NCBI RefSeq assembly: GCF_021287045.1
Contig: NZ_JAJTBG010000001.1
Coordinates: forward strand, 186,001-250,000
Source: Oryzomicrobium sp.
Lineage (GTDB): Bacteria; Pseudomonadota; Gammaproteobacteria; Burkholderiales; Rhodocyclaceae
Direction: 5' to 3'
DNA length: 64,000 nucleotides
Below are positions 27,919 to 36,492 of this stretch, in pieces. Within the stretch, counting starts at the first letter, position 1, and the number at the start of each line of letters is the position of its first letter. Under the pieces are notes generated by a model. That model ran no database searches. It worked only from the letters and a program-made list of their open reading frames with translations, and was not told the DNA's origin. The translations under genes were made by a program, and so were the position numbers.

Positions 27919-27995
27919 CAGATCGTTGCCTTCGTGGGGCGATCTGATTTGTTTCTCTGTTGGGGTTGGGGTGCGTGGAAACGCACCCTTTTTTT
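27919..27995 (+). ncRNA. Predicted FNR-activated small RNA, about 77 nt
   Basis: From the start predicted by the -10 at 27907-27912, the RNA begins directly with a hairpin (stem CAGATCG 27919-27925 with CGATCTG 27940-27946, inner TTCG-containing loop). A U-rich single-stranded linker of about 22 nt (ATTTGTTTCTCTGTTGGGG) follows, then a strong terminator with seven T's. This is the layout of Hfq-binding regulatory RNAs. No open reading frame with a ribosome site fits inside. FNR-dependent sRNAs are known elsewhere (E. coli FnrS, Neisseria AniS, Pseudomonas PhrS), but I do not recognise this sequence. The position between ccoS and ccoN suggests a role in the switch to low oxygen. Confidence 0.65.
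27969..27995 (+). terminator. Rho-independent terminator of the small RNA
   Basis: GGGTGCGT-GGAA-ACGCACCC (27969-27988) followed by seven T's. It lies 158 bp after ccoS and upstream of the ccoN promoter. Confidence 0.92.
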
Positions 27996-28104
27996 CGTTT
28001 ACGGCCCCGTGCCGTGCAGCGACCTCAGTTTTTCTCTTCCTAGGCTGCCTGCCTAGCGGAACCCCAATGCTGGCGCGGGGTTTGGCTTCCCCTTAGCACC
28101 TGAA

Positions 28105-28139
28105 TTGACCCAGATCAATAGCAGGTTGACCTATGTCAA
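28105..28139 (+). promoter_or_regulatory. Two tandem FNR boxes in the ccoN promoter
   Basis: TTGAC-CCAG-ATCAA (28105-28118, 9/10) and TTGAC-CTAT-GTCAA (28126-28139, 8/10). Their centres are 21 bp apart, two helical turns. The downstream box is 41.5 bp before a start near 28174 if TAGCAT (28162-28167) is the -10; TAAAAT at 28157-28162 is an alternative. Confidence 0.85.
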
Positions 28140-28275
28140 AAAGCCCCCCGGGACCGTAAAATAGCATGCGCATAGCCGCCAAAAGTGGGGGTGAGTGTCG
28201 GTCATGGCATCGGACGAGGCTCATCATCAGGGAGGCGGCGCAAGATTTTTACTTTCTAAAAACTGAGGTGGGTCC

Positions 28276-29706
28276 ATGTCGGAAACGCAAACCACATACA
28301 ACTATAAGGTTGTACGGCAATTTGCCATCATGGCCGTCATCTGGGGCATCGTTGGTATGGCCGTCGGTGTCTTCATCGCGGCTCAGCTTGTCTGGCCCGA
28401 TTTGACGTACGGCATTCCTTGGCTGTCCTATGGCCGTCTGCGGCCGCTGCACACCAACGCGGTAATCTTCGCGTTCGGTGGCTCGGCTCTCTTCGCCACG
28501 TCTTACTACGTGGTTCAACGCACCAGCCACGTTCGCCTGTTCTCCGACGGCCTGGCCGCCTTCACCTTCTGGGGTTGGCAAGTGGTGATCCTGCTCGCCG
28601 CCGTCTCCCTGCCGCTGGGTTTCACCTCCGGTAAGGAATACGCCGAGCTGGAATGGCCGATCGACATCCTGATCACCCTGGTGTGGGTCGCCTACGCAGT
28701 GGTGTTCTTCGGCACCATCGCCAAGCGCACCATTTCCCACATCTACGTGGCCAACTGGTTCTACGGCGCCTTCATCATCGCCGTGGCCCTGCTGCACATC
28801 GTGAACTCTGCCGAGATTCCGGTGAGCCTGACCAAGTCCTACTCCGCCTACGCTGGCGTGCAGGATGCAATGGTGCAGTGGTGGTACGGCCACAACGCCG
28901 TGGGTTTCTTCCTGACCGCCGGTTTCCTGGGCATGATGTACTACTTCGTGCCGAAGCAAGCTGAACGTCCGGTGTATTCCTACCGTCTGTCGGTGGTGCA
29001 CTTCTGGGCCCTGATCTTCACCTACATGTGGGCGGGTCCCCACCACCTGCACTACACCGCGCTGCCCGACTGGACCCAGTCCGTTGGCATGATCTTCTCG
29101 CTGATTCTGCTGGCTCCCTCCTGGGGCGGCATGATCAACGGCATCATGACCCTGTCCGGCGCCTGGCATAAGCTGCGTGACGATCCGATCCTGAAGTTCC
29201 TCGTCACCTCCCTGTCCTTCTACGGCATGTCGACCTTCGAAGGCCCGATGATGTCCGTGAAGACGGTGAATGCCCTGTCCCACTACACCGACTGGACCGT
29301 CGGCCATGTGCACTCCGGTGCCCTGGGCTGGGTGGCCATGGTGTCCATCGGCTCCATCTACTACCTGATCCCCCGCATGTTCGGCCGCAAGGAAATGTTC
29401 AGCATCAAGCTGATCACCGTCCACTTCTGGCTGGCCACCATCGGCGTGGTGCTCTACATCGCTTCCCTGTGGATCTCCGGTGTGATGCAAGGCCTGATGT
29501 GGCGTGCGGTCAACGCCGACGGCACCCTGACCTACAGCTTCGTCGAAGCCGTGAAGAGCTCCTATCCGTTCTGGGCCATTCGCTTCATCGGCGGTCTGCT
29601 GTTCCTCGGCGGCATGTTCGTCATGCTCTTCAACGTGCTCAAGACGGCATCCGGCAACAAGGCAGTGGAAGCCCCGGTGCTGGCCCCGGCCGCTCACCAC
29701 GCCTGA
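28276..29706 (+). CDS. ccoN: cbb3-type cytochrome c oxidase subunit I
   Basis: Catalytic haem-copper subunit of the high-affinity cbb3 oxidase, 476 aa with about 12 transmembrane helices. Haem and CuB histidines are seen in [15 protein letters not shown] (near residue 58), [15 protein letters not shown] (near 205), [15 protein letters not shown] (near 253) and [15 protein letters not shown] (near 342). It reduces O2 in the inner membrane under micro-oxic conditions. It is the first gene of ccoNOQP behind two FNR boxes. Start [16 protein letters not shown] is typical. Confidence 0.98.
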   Translation: MSETQTTYNYKVVRQFAIMAVIWGIVGMAVGVFIAAQLVWPDLTYGIPWLSYGRLRPLHTNAVIFAFGGSALFATSYYVVQRTSHVRLFSDGLAAFTFWGWQVVILLAAVSLPLGFTSGKEYAELEWPIDILITLVWVAYAVVFFGTIAKRTISHIYVANWFYGAFIIAVALLHIVNSAEIPVSLTKSYSAYAGVQDAMVQWWYGHNAVGFFLTAGFLGMMYYFVPKQAERPVYSYRLSVVHFWALIFTYMWAGPHHLHYTALPDWTQSVGMIFSLILLAPSWGGMINGIMTLSGAWHKLRDDPILKFLVTSLSFYGMSTFEGPMMSVKTVNALSHYTDWTVGHVHSGALGWVAMVSIGSIYYLIPRMFGRKEMFSIKLITVHFWLATIGVVLYIASLWISGVMQGLMWRAVNADGTLTYSFVEAVKSSYPFWAIRFIGGLLFLGGMFVMLFNVLKTASGNKAVEAPVLAPAAHHA

Positions 29707-29723
29707 TCTGAGGGAGGATCACC

Positions 29724-30344
29724 ATGGTTTCTCAAGACAAAGTTGAAAAGAGCGTAGGCTGGCTGATCGTCCTCACCCTGCTGGTGGTGAGCGTCGGCGG
29801 CCTGCTGGAAATCGTTCCCCTGTTCTTCCAGAAGTCCACCACGACTCCGGTCGAGGGCGTCAAGCCTTACGATGCGGTGCGCCTGGTCGGTCGGGACATC
29901 TACATCCGGGAAGGCTGCTACAACTGCCACTCCCAGATGATCCGTCCCTTCCGCGCCGAGACCGAGCGCTACGGCCACTACTCGGTGGCGGGTGAGTATG
30001 TGTACGACCACCCGTTCCAGTGGGGCTCCAAGCGTACCGGTCCCGACCTGCACCGGGTGGGCGGCCGCTATTCCGACGAATGGCACCGTGCTCACCTGAA
30101 CCAGCCGCGCGACGTGGTTCCCGAGTCCAACATGCCTGCCTACCCCTGGCTGGCTCAGACCAAGGCGCTCGACACTGTCGGCTCCGACGTCGATGCCAAG
30201 ATGAAGGCGCTGCGCAAGATCGGCGTTCCCTACAGCGATGAAGAAATCGCCGGTGCCAAGCAGGCGCTCGAAGGGAAGACCGAGCAAGACGTCCTGATCG
30301 CCTACTTGCAGGGTCTGGGCCTGGCGCTCAAGAACACCAAGTAA
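29724..30344 (+). CDS. ccoO: cbb3 oxidase subunit II (monohaem c)
   Basis: Membrane-anchored monohaem cytochrome c subunit, 206 aa. One N-terminal helix ([21 protein letters not shown]) leads to [15 protein letters not shown] near residue 70, the CxxCH haem site and CcoO signature. The distal Met is probably in SNMPAYPWL. It follows ccoN by 17 bp with Shine-Dalgarno GGGAGGA. Confidence 0.98.
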   Translation: MVSQDKVEKSVGWLIVLTLLVVSVGGLLEIVPLFFQKSTTTPVEGVKPYDAVRLVGRDIYIREGCYNCHSQMIRPFRAETERYGHYSVAGEYVYDHPFQWGSKRTGPDLHRVGGRYSDEWHRAHLNQPRDVVPESNMPAYPWLAQTKALDTVGSDVDAKMKALRKIGVPYSDEEIAGAKQALEGKTEQDVLIAYLQGLGLALKNTK

Positions 30345-30352
30345 GGGGTCCT

Positions 30353-30529
30353 ATGGACATCAACGATCTGCGATCCATCATGACCGTCGTGTCGCTTGCG
30401 ACTTTCGTCGGGATCATCTGGTGGGCTTTCAGCAAGGGACGCAAGTCTCGGTTCGACGAGGCAGCAAACCTGCCGTTCGCAGATAAGGACGTGGATGAGG
30501 CGGAAACCCGCCTCGTCCGTCGGGACTAA
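30353..30529 (+). CDS. ccoQ: cbb3 oxidase subunit CcoQ
   Basis: Small stabilising subunit of 58 aa: MDINDLRSIMTVVSLATFV, then GIIWWAFSKGRKSRFDEAA and NLPFADKD, the usual CcoQ/FixQ pattern of one membrane helix and an acidic tail. It lies 8 bp after ccoO and 12 bp before ccoP. Confidence 0.95.
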   Translation: MDINDLRSIMTVVSLATFVGIIWWAFSKGRKSRFDEAANLPFADKDVDEAETRLVRRD

Positions 30530-30541
30530 AGGAATGGAATC

Positions 30542-31474
30542 ATGAGCGATTTCGTTAGCGAGTTTTGGAATTTTTATGTGGTGGGCATCGTCCTGGCGAG
30601 CGTGATCGCCTGCGGCGTTGTCCTGTGGAGCCAGAGCAAGGTCAAAGCTGCTCCGGCTGGCAAGGTCGAGACCACCGGTCACGTGTGGGACGAAACCCTG
30701 GAGGAGTACAACAACCCCCTGCCGCGCTGGTGGATGTGGCTGTTTTACATCACCGTGGTGTTCGCCCTGGTGTACCTGGTGCTCTACCCGGGCCTGGGCC
30801 GCTTCCAGGGCATCCTGGGCTGGTCGTCGGTGGGTCAGTACAAGACTGAGGTGCAGAAGGCCGATGCCCAGTACGGTCCGATCTACGACAAGTTCGCCAA
30901 GATGCCCCTCAATGAAGTGGCTGCCAACAAGGAAGCCATGGAAATGGGCAAGCGCCTGTTCCTGACCTACTGCATGCAGTGCCACGGTTCGGATGCCCGC
31001 GGTTCCAAGGGCTTCCCCAACCTGACCGATGCTGATTGGCAGTGGGGCGGCGAGCCGGAAACCATCCAGACCACCATCGCCGAAGGTCGTATGGGCATGA
31101 TGCCGGCTTACGGCGGTCAGCCCGACGTGATCGGCGGCGAAGCCGGTGCCAAGGAAGTGGCCAACTACGTCCGCTCCCTGTCCGGTCTGTCCCACGACTC
31201 CGCCCTGGCAGCCAAGGGCAAGGAGAAGTTTGACAAGGTCTGCGTGGCTTGCCACGGCCCCGAAGGCAAGGGCATGAACGCCCTGGGCGCCCCCAACCTG
31301 ACCGACAAGGTCTGGCTGTACGGCAGCTCTGAAGCCACCATCGTCGAGACCATCACCAAGGGCCGCGCCAACCGCATGCCCGCCTGGAAGGAATTCCTGG
31401 GCGACGCCAAGGTGCACATCCTGGCCGCTTACGTGATGAGCCTCTCCGGCAAGGCTGGCGAGCAGCAGAAGTAA
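30542..31474 (+). CDS. ccoP: cbb3 oxidase subunit III (dihaem c)
   Basis: Membrane-bound dihaem cytochrome c subunit of 310 aa that passes electrons to CcoO and CcoN. The N-terminal FixP domain includes DETLEEYNNPLPRWWMWLFY, the family signature. Two class I haem sites are YCMQCHGSDARG near residue 143 and VCVACHGPEGKG near residue 236. MMPAY and RMPAW are candidate axial methionines. It ends the ccoNOQP unit; a 195-bp gap with an inverted repeat follows. Confidence 0.98.
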   Translation: MSDFVSEFWNFYVVGIVLASVIACGVVLWSQSKVKAAPAGKVETTGHVWDETLEEYNNPLPRWWMWLFYITVVFALVYLVLYPGLGRFQGILGWSSVGQYKTEVQKADAQYGPIYDKFAKMPLNEVAANKEAMEMGKRLFLTYCMQCHGSDARGSKGFPNLTDADWQWGGEPETIQTTIAEGRMGMMPAYGGQPDVIGGEAGAKEVANYVRSLSGLSHDSALAAKGKEKFDKVCVACHGPEGKGMNALGAPNLTDKVWLYGSSEATIVETITKGRANRMPAWKEFLGDAKVHILAAYVMSLSGKAGEQQK

Positions 31475-31562
31475 GTCGTAGCAGCAATCGTCCGGTCCCG
31501 CTATCTCTGCGGGGCCGGCAAAACCCGGGGCGGCGCGTCCGCTCCGGGCCATAAAAAGAAGC

Positions 31563-31584
31563 GATACAAGCACCGACTTGTATC
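31563..31584. promoter_or_regulatory. Inverted repeat in the ccoP-ccoG gap
   Basis: GATACAAG-CACCGA-CTTGTATC, a perfect 8-bp inverted repeat 79 bp after ccoP and 85 bp before ccoG. There is no T-run, so it is not a clear terminator. It could be an operator or an mRNA processing hairpin. Confidence 0.4.
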
Positions 31585-31669
31585 AAAATCGCACGGGTGG
31601 ATTGATCCTTACTGGCAGCTTCGGCGAAGTCCAGTGATGTGTGATTCTGAAACAAGGCAGTGTTCTTAA

Positions 31670-33118
31670 ATGACTTCTCCCCTCGAAAAGGCAGCGGCGC
31701 CCGCCGAAGCCAAATCCCCCGCCACTCAGGCAGCTGCGTCTGAAGCACCGCGCAGTCTCTACCAAAAGCACATCAAGATTTACGCCCGGCCGATCGCCGG
31801 GAACTTCAATAACCTGCGCTGGCTGCTGGTCTTCCTCACTCAGGCCCTTTTCTACGGTCTGTGCTGGTTCGACTGGAACGGCCGCCAGGCGGTCCTGTTC
31901 GACATCCTCCAGCGCAAGTTCTACCTGTTCGGCCTGGTGTTCTGGCCCCAGGACGTGATTTATCTGGCCGGCTTGCTGATCGTCTCGGCCTATGCGCTGT
32001 TCCTGTTCACCGCCATCGCCGGGCGCCTGTTCTGCGGCTACGCCTGTCCCCAGACGGTCTACACTGAAATCTTCATGTGGATCGAGAACAAGATCGAGGG
32101 GGAGCGCAACGCCCGCATGAAGCTCGACGCCCAGGCGATGAGTGCGCGCAAGCTGCGCATCAAGGCCACCAAGTTTCTGGTCTGGGGCCTTCTCGCCTTC
32201 TGGACCGGCCTGACGTTCGTCGGCTACTTCACGCCGGTCAAAGAGCTGACCCACAACCTGGTGACCTGGAACCTGGGTCCCTGGGAAGGGTTCTGGATGT
32301 TCTTCTACGCCGGTTTCACCCTGATGCAGGCCGGTTTCCTGCGCGAGCAGGTGTGCAAGTACATGTGCCCCTACGCCCGCTTCCAGGGGGTCATGTTCGA
32401 TCCCGACACCCTGGTGGTGACCTACGACGAAGAGCGTGGTGAGCCCCGGGGCGGCCGCCGCAAGGGCACGGACTACAAAGGCCAGGGGCTGGGGGACTGC
32501 GTCGATTGCGGCGTCTGCGTCCAGGTCTGTCCCACCGGCATCGACATCCGACAGGGGCTCCAGTACGAGTGCATCGGTTGCGGCCTGTGCGTCGATGGCT
32601 GCAACCAGATCATGGATAAGATGAATTACCCCCGGGGCCTGATCCGTTATTCCACGGAAAACGCCGTGGCGGCGCACTACAACCGGCGCCAGATGCTGGG
32701 CCATGTACTGCGTCCGCGGGTGCTGCTCTACTCCAGCATTCTCGTGATCATCGTCGCCGCCATGGTCTGGTCGATCGCCACCCGCATCCCCCTCAAGGTC
32801 GACGTGCTGCGCGACCGCGCGGTGCTGAGCCGGGAAGCGGAGGACGGCAAGATCGAAAACGGCTACATCCTGCGCATCATCAACGCTGCCGAGCAGCCGC
32901 GGCACTTCGAGATCAACGTCAGCGGCATCGACGGTGCCGAATTGGCCGGCCGCCACGTGGTGGACATGGAGCCGGCCCAGGTTGCGGAACTGACCGTGAC
33001 CGTCCAGGTGCCGGCCGAGTCCCTGCGCCAGGGATCGAACAAACTGTTCTTCGACATCAAGGCCCTGGACGACAGTTCGGTGGCCGTCCATGAAAAAACC
33101 ACTTTCTTGATGCAATAA
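31670..33118 (+). CDS. ccoG: cbb3 oxidase accessory ferredoxin-like protein CcoG
   Basis: Membrane Fe-S protein (FixG/RdxA/CcoG), thought to reduce copper during cbb3 CuB assembly. It is 482 aa. Several membrane helices with CGYACPQTVYTEIFMW near residue 125, then two 4Fe-4S motifs CVDCGVCVQVCP near residue 278 and CIGCGLCVDGC near residue 303. A C-terminal Ig-like FixG domain of about 120 residues follows. The Ala-rich first 25 residues are extra. It belongs with ccoH next to it. Confidence 0.96.
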   Translation: MTSPLEKAAAPAEAKSPATQAAASEAPRSLYQKHIKIYARPIAGNFNNLRWLLVFLTQALFYGLCWFDWNGRQAVLFDILQRKFYLFGLVFWPQDVIYLAGLLIVSAYALFLFTAIAGRLFCGYACPQTVYTEIFMWIENKIEGERNARMKLDAQAMSARKLRIKATKFLVWGLLAFWTGLTFVGYFTPVKELTHNLVTWNLGPWEGFWMFFYAGFTLMQAGFLREQVCKYMCPYARFQGVMFDPDTLVVTYDEERGEPRGGRRKGTDYKGQGLGDCVDCGVCVQVCPTGIDIRQGLQYECIGCGLCVDGCNQIMDKMNYPRGLIRYSTENAVAAHYNRRQMLGHVLRPRVLLYSSILVIIVAAMVWSIATRIPLKVDVLRDRAVLSREAEDGKIENGYILRIINAAEQPRHFEINVSGIDGAELAGRHVVDMEPAQVAELTVTVQVPAESLRQGSNKLFFDIKALDDSSVAVHEKTTFLMQ

Positions 33119-33128
33119 AGGTAATTCC

Positions 33129-33659
33129 GTGAGCGAAGCTTCCCTGCGCACTTCCGGCAAGCCCTGGTTCCGCGAACCATGGCCCTGGATTCTCATGGCC
33201 GGACCGGCGATGGTCATCGTCGCCGGCGCCATTACCGTTTCCCTGGCCATCAAGTCCGACGATGGCCTGGTCGCCGACGACTACTACAAGCGTGGTCTGG
33301 CGGTGAACCAGGACATCGGCCGTGACCGGAAGGCCGCCGAACTGGGGCTGAAGGCTTCGGTGGCCTTCGGCGACGACCGTCAGACCCTGAAGGTGCAGGT
33401 GGAGCACAACAGCAGCGCTCCCCTGCCGCCCAGCGTCAACCTGGCCCTGGTCCACCCGACCCGGCGCGGCCAGGACCAGGTAGTGCCCCTCAGCCTCGAC
33501 GGCAAAGGGACGTACGTGGGAACGCTCAAGGAACCGATAGTCCAGGCCAGCGGTAAGCGCCATCTGGCCCTGGAAGATCCCGAGGCCAGCTGGCGGCTGG
33601 TCGGGGAATGGGATACCGATACATTGGCCGCAAATCTGCAGTCCGAGCCGCAAAAATAA
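33129..33659 (+). CDS. ccoH: FixH/CcoH-family assembly protein
   Basis: A 176-aa membrane protein. One helix (PWPWILMAGPAMVIVAGAIT) precedes the FixH signature SDDGLVADDYYKRGLAVNQD near residue 50, then a periplasmic beta-rich domain. It supports cbb3 assembly with CcoG and CcoI. It lies 10 bp after ccoG. Confidence 0.93.
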   Translation: MSEASLRTSGKPWFREPWPWILMAGPAMVIVAGAITVSLAIKSDDGLVADDYYKRGLAVNQDIGRDRKAAELGLKASVAFGDDRQTLKVQVEHNSSAPLPPSVNLALVHPTRRGQDQVVPLSLDGKGTYVGTLKEPIVQASGKRHLALEDPEASWRLVGEWDTDTLAANLQSEPQK

Positions 33660-33705
33660 AAAGCAGGACGGCACCGGGTTTTCTTCAACGACAGGGAGGT
33701 GAGTT

Positions 33706-33864
33706 ATGGCTTGGCAAGTACTGTTCAGTACCGACGTTGGGCTCCTCAGTCTGGCAGTGATCGTCACTGTTATCCTGATGTCCGCGTACTACGCCTGGTA
33801 TTTCAACAAAAAAATCAATGAAGAATCCCGCAACAAGGGAAACGAGAAGCAAGCAACACCGTAA
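33706..33864 (+). CDS. DUF3149 small membrane protein
   Basis: A 52-aa single-helix protein starting MAWQVLFSTDVGLLSLAVIV and continuing YYAWYFNKKI. The LFSTDVGLLSL start matches the DUF3149 family as I remember it, common in betaproteobacteria and often near respiratory genes. Shine-Dalgarno GGGAGGTGAG lies 6 bases upstream, and a strong terminator follows the stop. Function unknown; it may be an accessory of the cbb3 operon. Confidence 0.85.
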   Translation: MAWQVLFSTDVGLLSLAVIVTVILMSAYYAWYFNKKINEESRNKGNEKQATP

Positions 33865-33866
33865 CG

Positions 33867-33893
33867 AAAAAGGGGCCTTCCGGCCCCTTTTTT
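33867..33893. terminator. Bidirectional terminator between the cco genes and uspA
   Basis: AAAAAGGGGCC-TTCC-GGCCCCTTTTTT, a perfect stem with an A-run on one side and a T-run on the other. It closes the cco/DUF3149 unit and the convergent uspA. Confidence 0.94.
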
Positions 33894-33936
33894 CATGGCT
33901 GATGCCTTGGTGCCGCCCGATGCCGGGCGGCGGCGA

Positions 33937-34380
33937 TCAGCGGTAGACCAGCACGGGGATGGTCGAGTGGGTCAGGACCTTGTTGGTCTCGCTGCCCAGC
34001 AGCAGGCCGGATATGCCCCGGCGGCCATGGGAGGCCATGAAGATCAGGTCGCAGTTGTTGGCCTTGGCCGAGTCGATGATCGCCTCGTAGGGCACGTCGC
34101 TGGTCACCGACAGGGTCTTGCAGACCACGCCCTGGTCGCCGCACAGCTTGGCGACCGAGCCGAGGAATTCCTGGGCCTGCTGTTCGGCCAATTCGGCGAA
34201 TTTCTCTGGTGTGGTGGGGTCGATCAGCGCACCCTCGCCGTAATAGGTGATCGGGTATTCGGGCTTGGCGTAGAACGCGGTCACCTGGGCGCCGATTTCC
34301 TTGGCGAAGCCGACGGCCCGCTGGGCCGCTTCCTGGGAAAGCTCGGAACCGTCAGTGGGAACCAGAATATGCTTGAACAT
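33937..34380 (-). CDS. Universal stress protein, UspA family
   Basis: Cytoplasmic 147-aa stress protein. MFKHILVPTDGSELSQEAAQ is the N-terminal strand-loop; MASHGRRGISGLLLGSETNK with HSTIPVLVYR is the ATP-binding G-2x-G-9x-G(S/T) motif near residues 117-130. So it is an ATP-binding Usp. Many proteobacterial relatives are anaerobically induced, but I see no FNR box in its upstream region. Convergent with the cco operon. Confidence 0.93.
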   Translation of the reverse strand: MFKHILVPTDGSELSQEAAQRAVGFAKEIGAQVTAFYAKPEYPITYYGEGALIDPTTPEKFAELAEQQAQEFLGSVAKLCGDQGVVCKTLSVTSDVPYEAIIDSAKANNCDLIFMASHGRRGISGLLLGSETNKVLTHSTIPVLVYR

Positions 34381-34618
34381 GGTGCCTCCGCAAAATGATT
34401 CGTTCGGGGTTTCTTCCTGACCTATGGTACGCCGCCCAGGCTGTCGGGAAAAGCGGCGTATGGCCCCGGAAGCGGCGCCGGGCGCGGACTTTGCGCCTGG
34501 GGCGCCATGGCCATAACGCTAGCATGGATTTGTGGTATATCCAGAAAAGCGGCCCGGTGCGACGAGTGCCGGGCCCCGTTCGCGTTGGCGCGCGCCTCGC
34601 CTTTCCGCAAGGATTCCA

Positions 34619-36370
34619 ATGATGGCTTCGGCAAAGTCCCCCACACACCGTCACTGCACCGTCGACCTACAAGGGCTCAGCCCGCTGGAGGCCCTGGGCG
34701 AAAAATTCGCCCAGCAGGTGGACCCTTTCGGCATCGCCACCTCCCTGGCCAATGCCCAGATCGCCTGGTGGCTCCACCCCCAGGAAATGGCCCGAGTGGC
34801 GATGGGCCTGTCAGGCGACGCCCTGGCCCTGCAAGCACACATCCTGCGCCGCGCCTGGGGGCTGCCTTCCGAAGATGTGGTCACGCCGGACCCCGGCGAT
34901 GCCCGGTTCAGTGACCCGGTGTGGGCCGAGGCGCCGACCTGGGACATCCTCAAGGAAACCTACCTGGCGATCACCCACCGGCTCCAGGACATGTATTTCG
35001 AAACCCCGGGGCAGTCCGACAAGGAACGCCGCCGGGCCGCTTTCTGGCTACGCAAGTGGTTGAACGCAATGGCGCCGACCAACTTCTTCTGGACCAACCC
35101 GGTGGCCATGCGCAAGTTTGCCGCCAGCCACGGCGACAGCCTCGCCCAGGGCTGTCGCAACTTCCTGGCGGACCTGCGGGCAGGCAATATCCGCATGGTG
35201 GACGAGGATGCCTTCACCGTCGGCAAGGACCTGGCCACCACGGCCGGCCAGGTGGTGTTCCGCAACCGCCTGGTGGAGGTGATCCAGTATTCCCCCCGCA
35301 CCGACCAGGTCCGGGCCATGCCGCTGGTGATCTTCCCGCCCTGGATCAACAAGTTCTACATCCTCGACCTGAACGCCAAGAAGAGCCTGGTGAAATACCT
35401 GGTGGACCAGGGCTTCACCGTTTTCCTGGCGAGCTGGAAGAACCCGACGCCGGATATGGCCGACGTCACCTTCGACAACTACCTCGAAGAGGGCTACCAG
35501 AAGGTCATCGAAGCGGCGACGGCGATCGCCAAGGTGCCCCAGGTCCATGCCGTGGGCTATTGCATCGGCGGCACGGGGCTGACCGCCTACCTGGCCTGGG
35601 CCAACCGCCGCTACGGCGACCCGGCCAAGGTGCCGGTGGCCCACTGGAGCACCTTCACCACCTTGACCGACTTCGCCCACCCGGGCGATATCGAGGTGTT
35701 CCTCGACGAGGGGGCGGTGGAGTGGCTGGAAAAGAAGATGTCCCAGCAGGGCTACCTGGATGGCAAGGACATGGCCTCCTCGTTCCGTATGCTGCGCTCC
35801 AACAGCCTGATCTGGCACTACTGGGTGCACAGCTACCTGTACGGCGAGCCCCTGCCGCCCTTCGACGTGCTGTTCTGGAACAGCGACACCACGCGCATGC
35901 CCATGGCCATGCACAGCTACTACCTGCGCGAGATGTACCTGAAGAACAACCTGGTCAAAAAGGACGCCATCACCCTGGCCGGCGAGTCCATCGACATGGA
36001 GTGCATCGTCCAGCCCCTGTTCGCCGTCACCGCCGAGGACGACCACATCGCGCCGTGGAAGCAATGCTTCCACATCCGCCGCCACATTCCGGCGCCGATG
36101 CGTTTCGTGCTGTCCACCTCCGGCCACATCCTGGGCATCATCAATCCCCCGGTGGATCCGCCCAAGCGGGCCTACTGGATGGCCGACGCCAGCCGCGGCG
36201 AGGGCAGCGACAGCTGGAAGGAGAGGGCGCCGCGCCATGCCGGCAGCTGGTGGCCGGCATGGATCGAATGGCTGGACGAACGGTGCGGCGAACAGGTGGC
36301 GCCGCCCAAATCCCACCGCAGCTATCCGGCCCTGGAAAAAGCCCCCGGCACCTACGTGCTGGAGCACTGA
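34619..36370 (+). CDS. phaC: Class I poly(3-hydroxyalkanoate) synthase
   Basis: Polymerises (R)-3-hydroxyacyl-CoA to PHA on granules. It is 583 aa, normal for class I PhaC. The lipase-like box with the catalytic Cys is VGYCIGGTGL near residue 320. PPWINKFYILDLNAKKSLV and ASWKNPTPDM are PhaC signatures. The catalytic Asp is in TAEDDHIAPW, and the His in SGHILGIINPP. The ATG at 34619 follows AAGGA. No phaA/phaB or phasin gene is in the window. Confidence 0.96.
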   Translation: MMASAKSPTHRHCTVDLQGLSPLEALGEKFAQQVDPFGIATSLANAQIAWWLHPQEMARVAMGLSGDALALQAHILRRAWGLPSEDVVTPDPGDARFSDPVWAEAPTWDILKETYLAITHRLQDMYFETPGQSDKERRRAAFWLRKWLNAMAPTNFFWTNPVAMRKFAASHGDSLAQGCRNFLADLRAGNIRMVDEDAFTVGKDLATTAGQVVFRNRLVEVIQYSPRTDQVRAMPLVIFPPWINKFYILDLNAKKSLVKYLVDQGFTVFLASWKNPTPDMADVTFDNYLEEGYQKVIEAATAIAKVPQVHAVGYCIGGTGLTAYLAWANRRYGDPAKVPVAHWSTFTTLTDFAHPGDIEVFLDEGAVEWLEKKMSQQGYLDGKDMASSFRMLRSNSLIWHYWVHSYLYGEPLPPFDVLFWNSDTTRMPMAMHSYYLREMYLKNNLVKKDAITLAGESIDMECIVQPLFAVTAEDDHIAPWKQCFHIRRHIPAPMRFVLSTSGHILGIINPPVDPPKRAYWMADASRGEGSDSWKERAPRHAGSWWPAWIEWLDERCGEQVAPPKSHRSYPALEKAPGTYVLEH

Positions 36371-36424
36371 GCACGCTGCCTGAAGGATGGCTAAATCCCT
36401 GGCGCAAAAGGAATTGCGCCAGGG

Positions 36425-36438
36425 TTAACCTACGTCAA
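36425..36438 (+). promoter_or_regulatory. Weak FNR-like box before the nitronate-monooxygenase gene
   Basis: TTAAC-CTAC-GTCAA, 7 of 10 fixed bases. TATCGT (36460-36465) as -10 would put the box near -40.5. Degenerate but well placed, 55 bp before the coding start. Confidence 0.5.
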
Positions 36439-36492
36439 AGGCGCCCCGGAGGGCTGTGCTATCGTCGCCGCCACTTCAACGGCGGTGCCCCC

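Noticed and set aside
34381-34618. FNR box between uspA and phaC.
   Set aside because: No TTGAN5-6TCAA-type palindrome with the right spacing is present in this gap.
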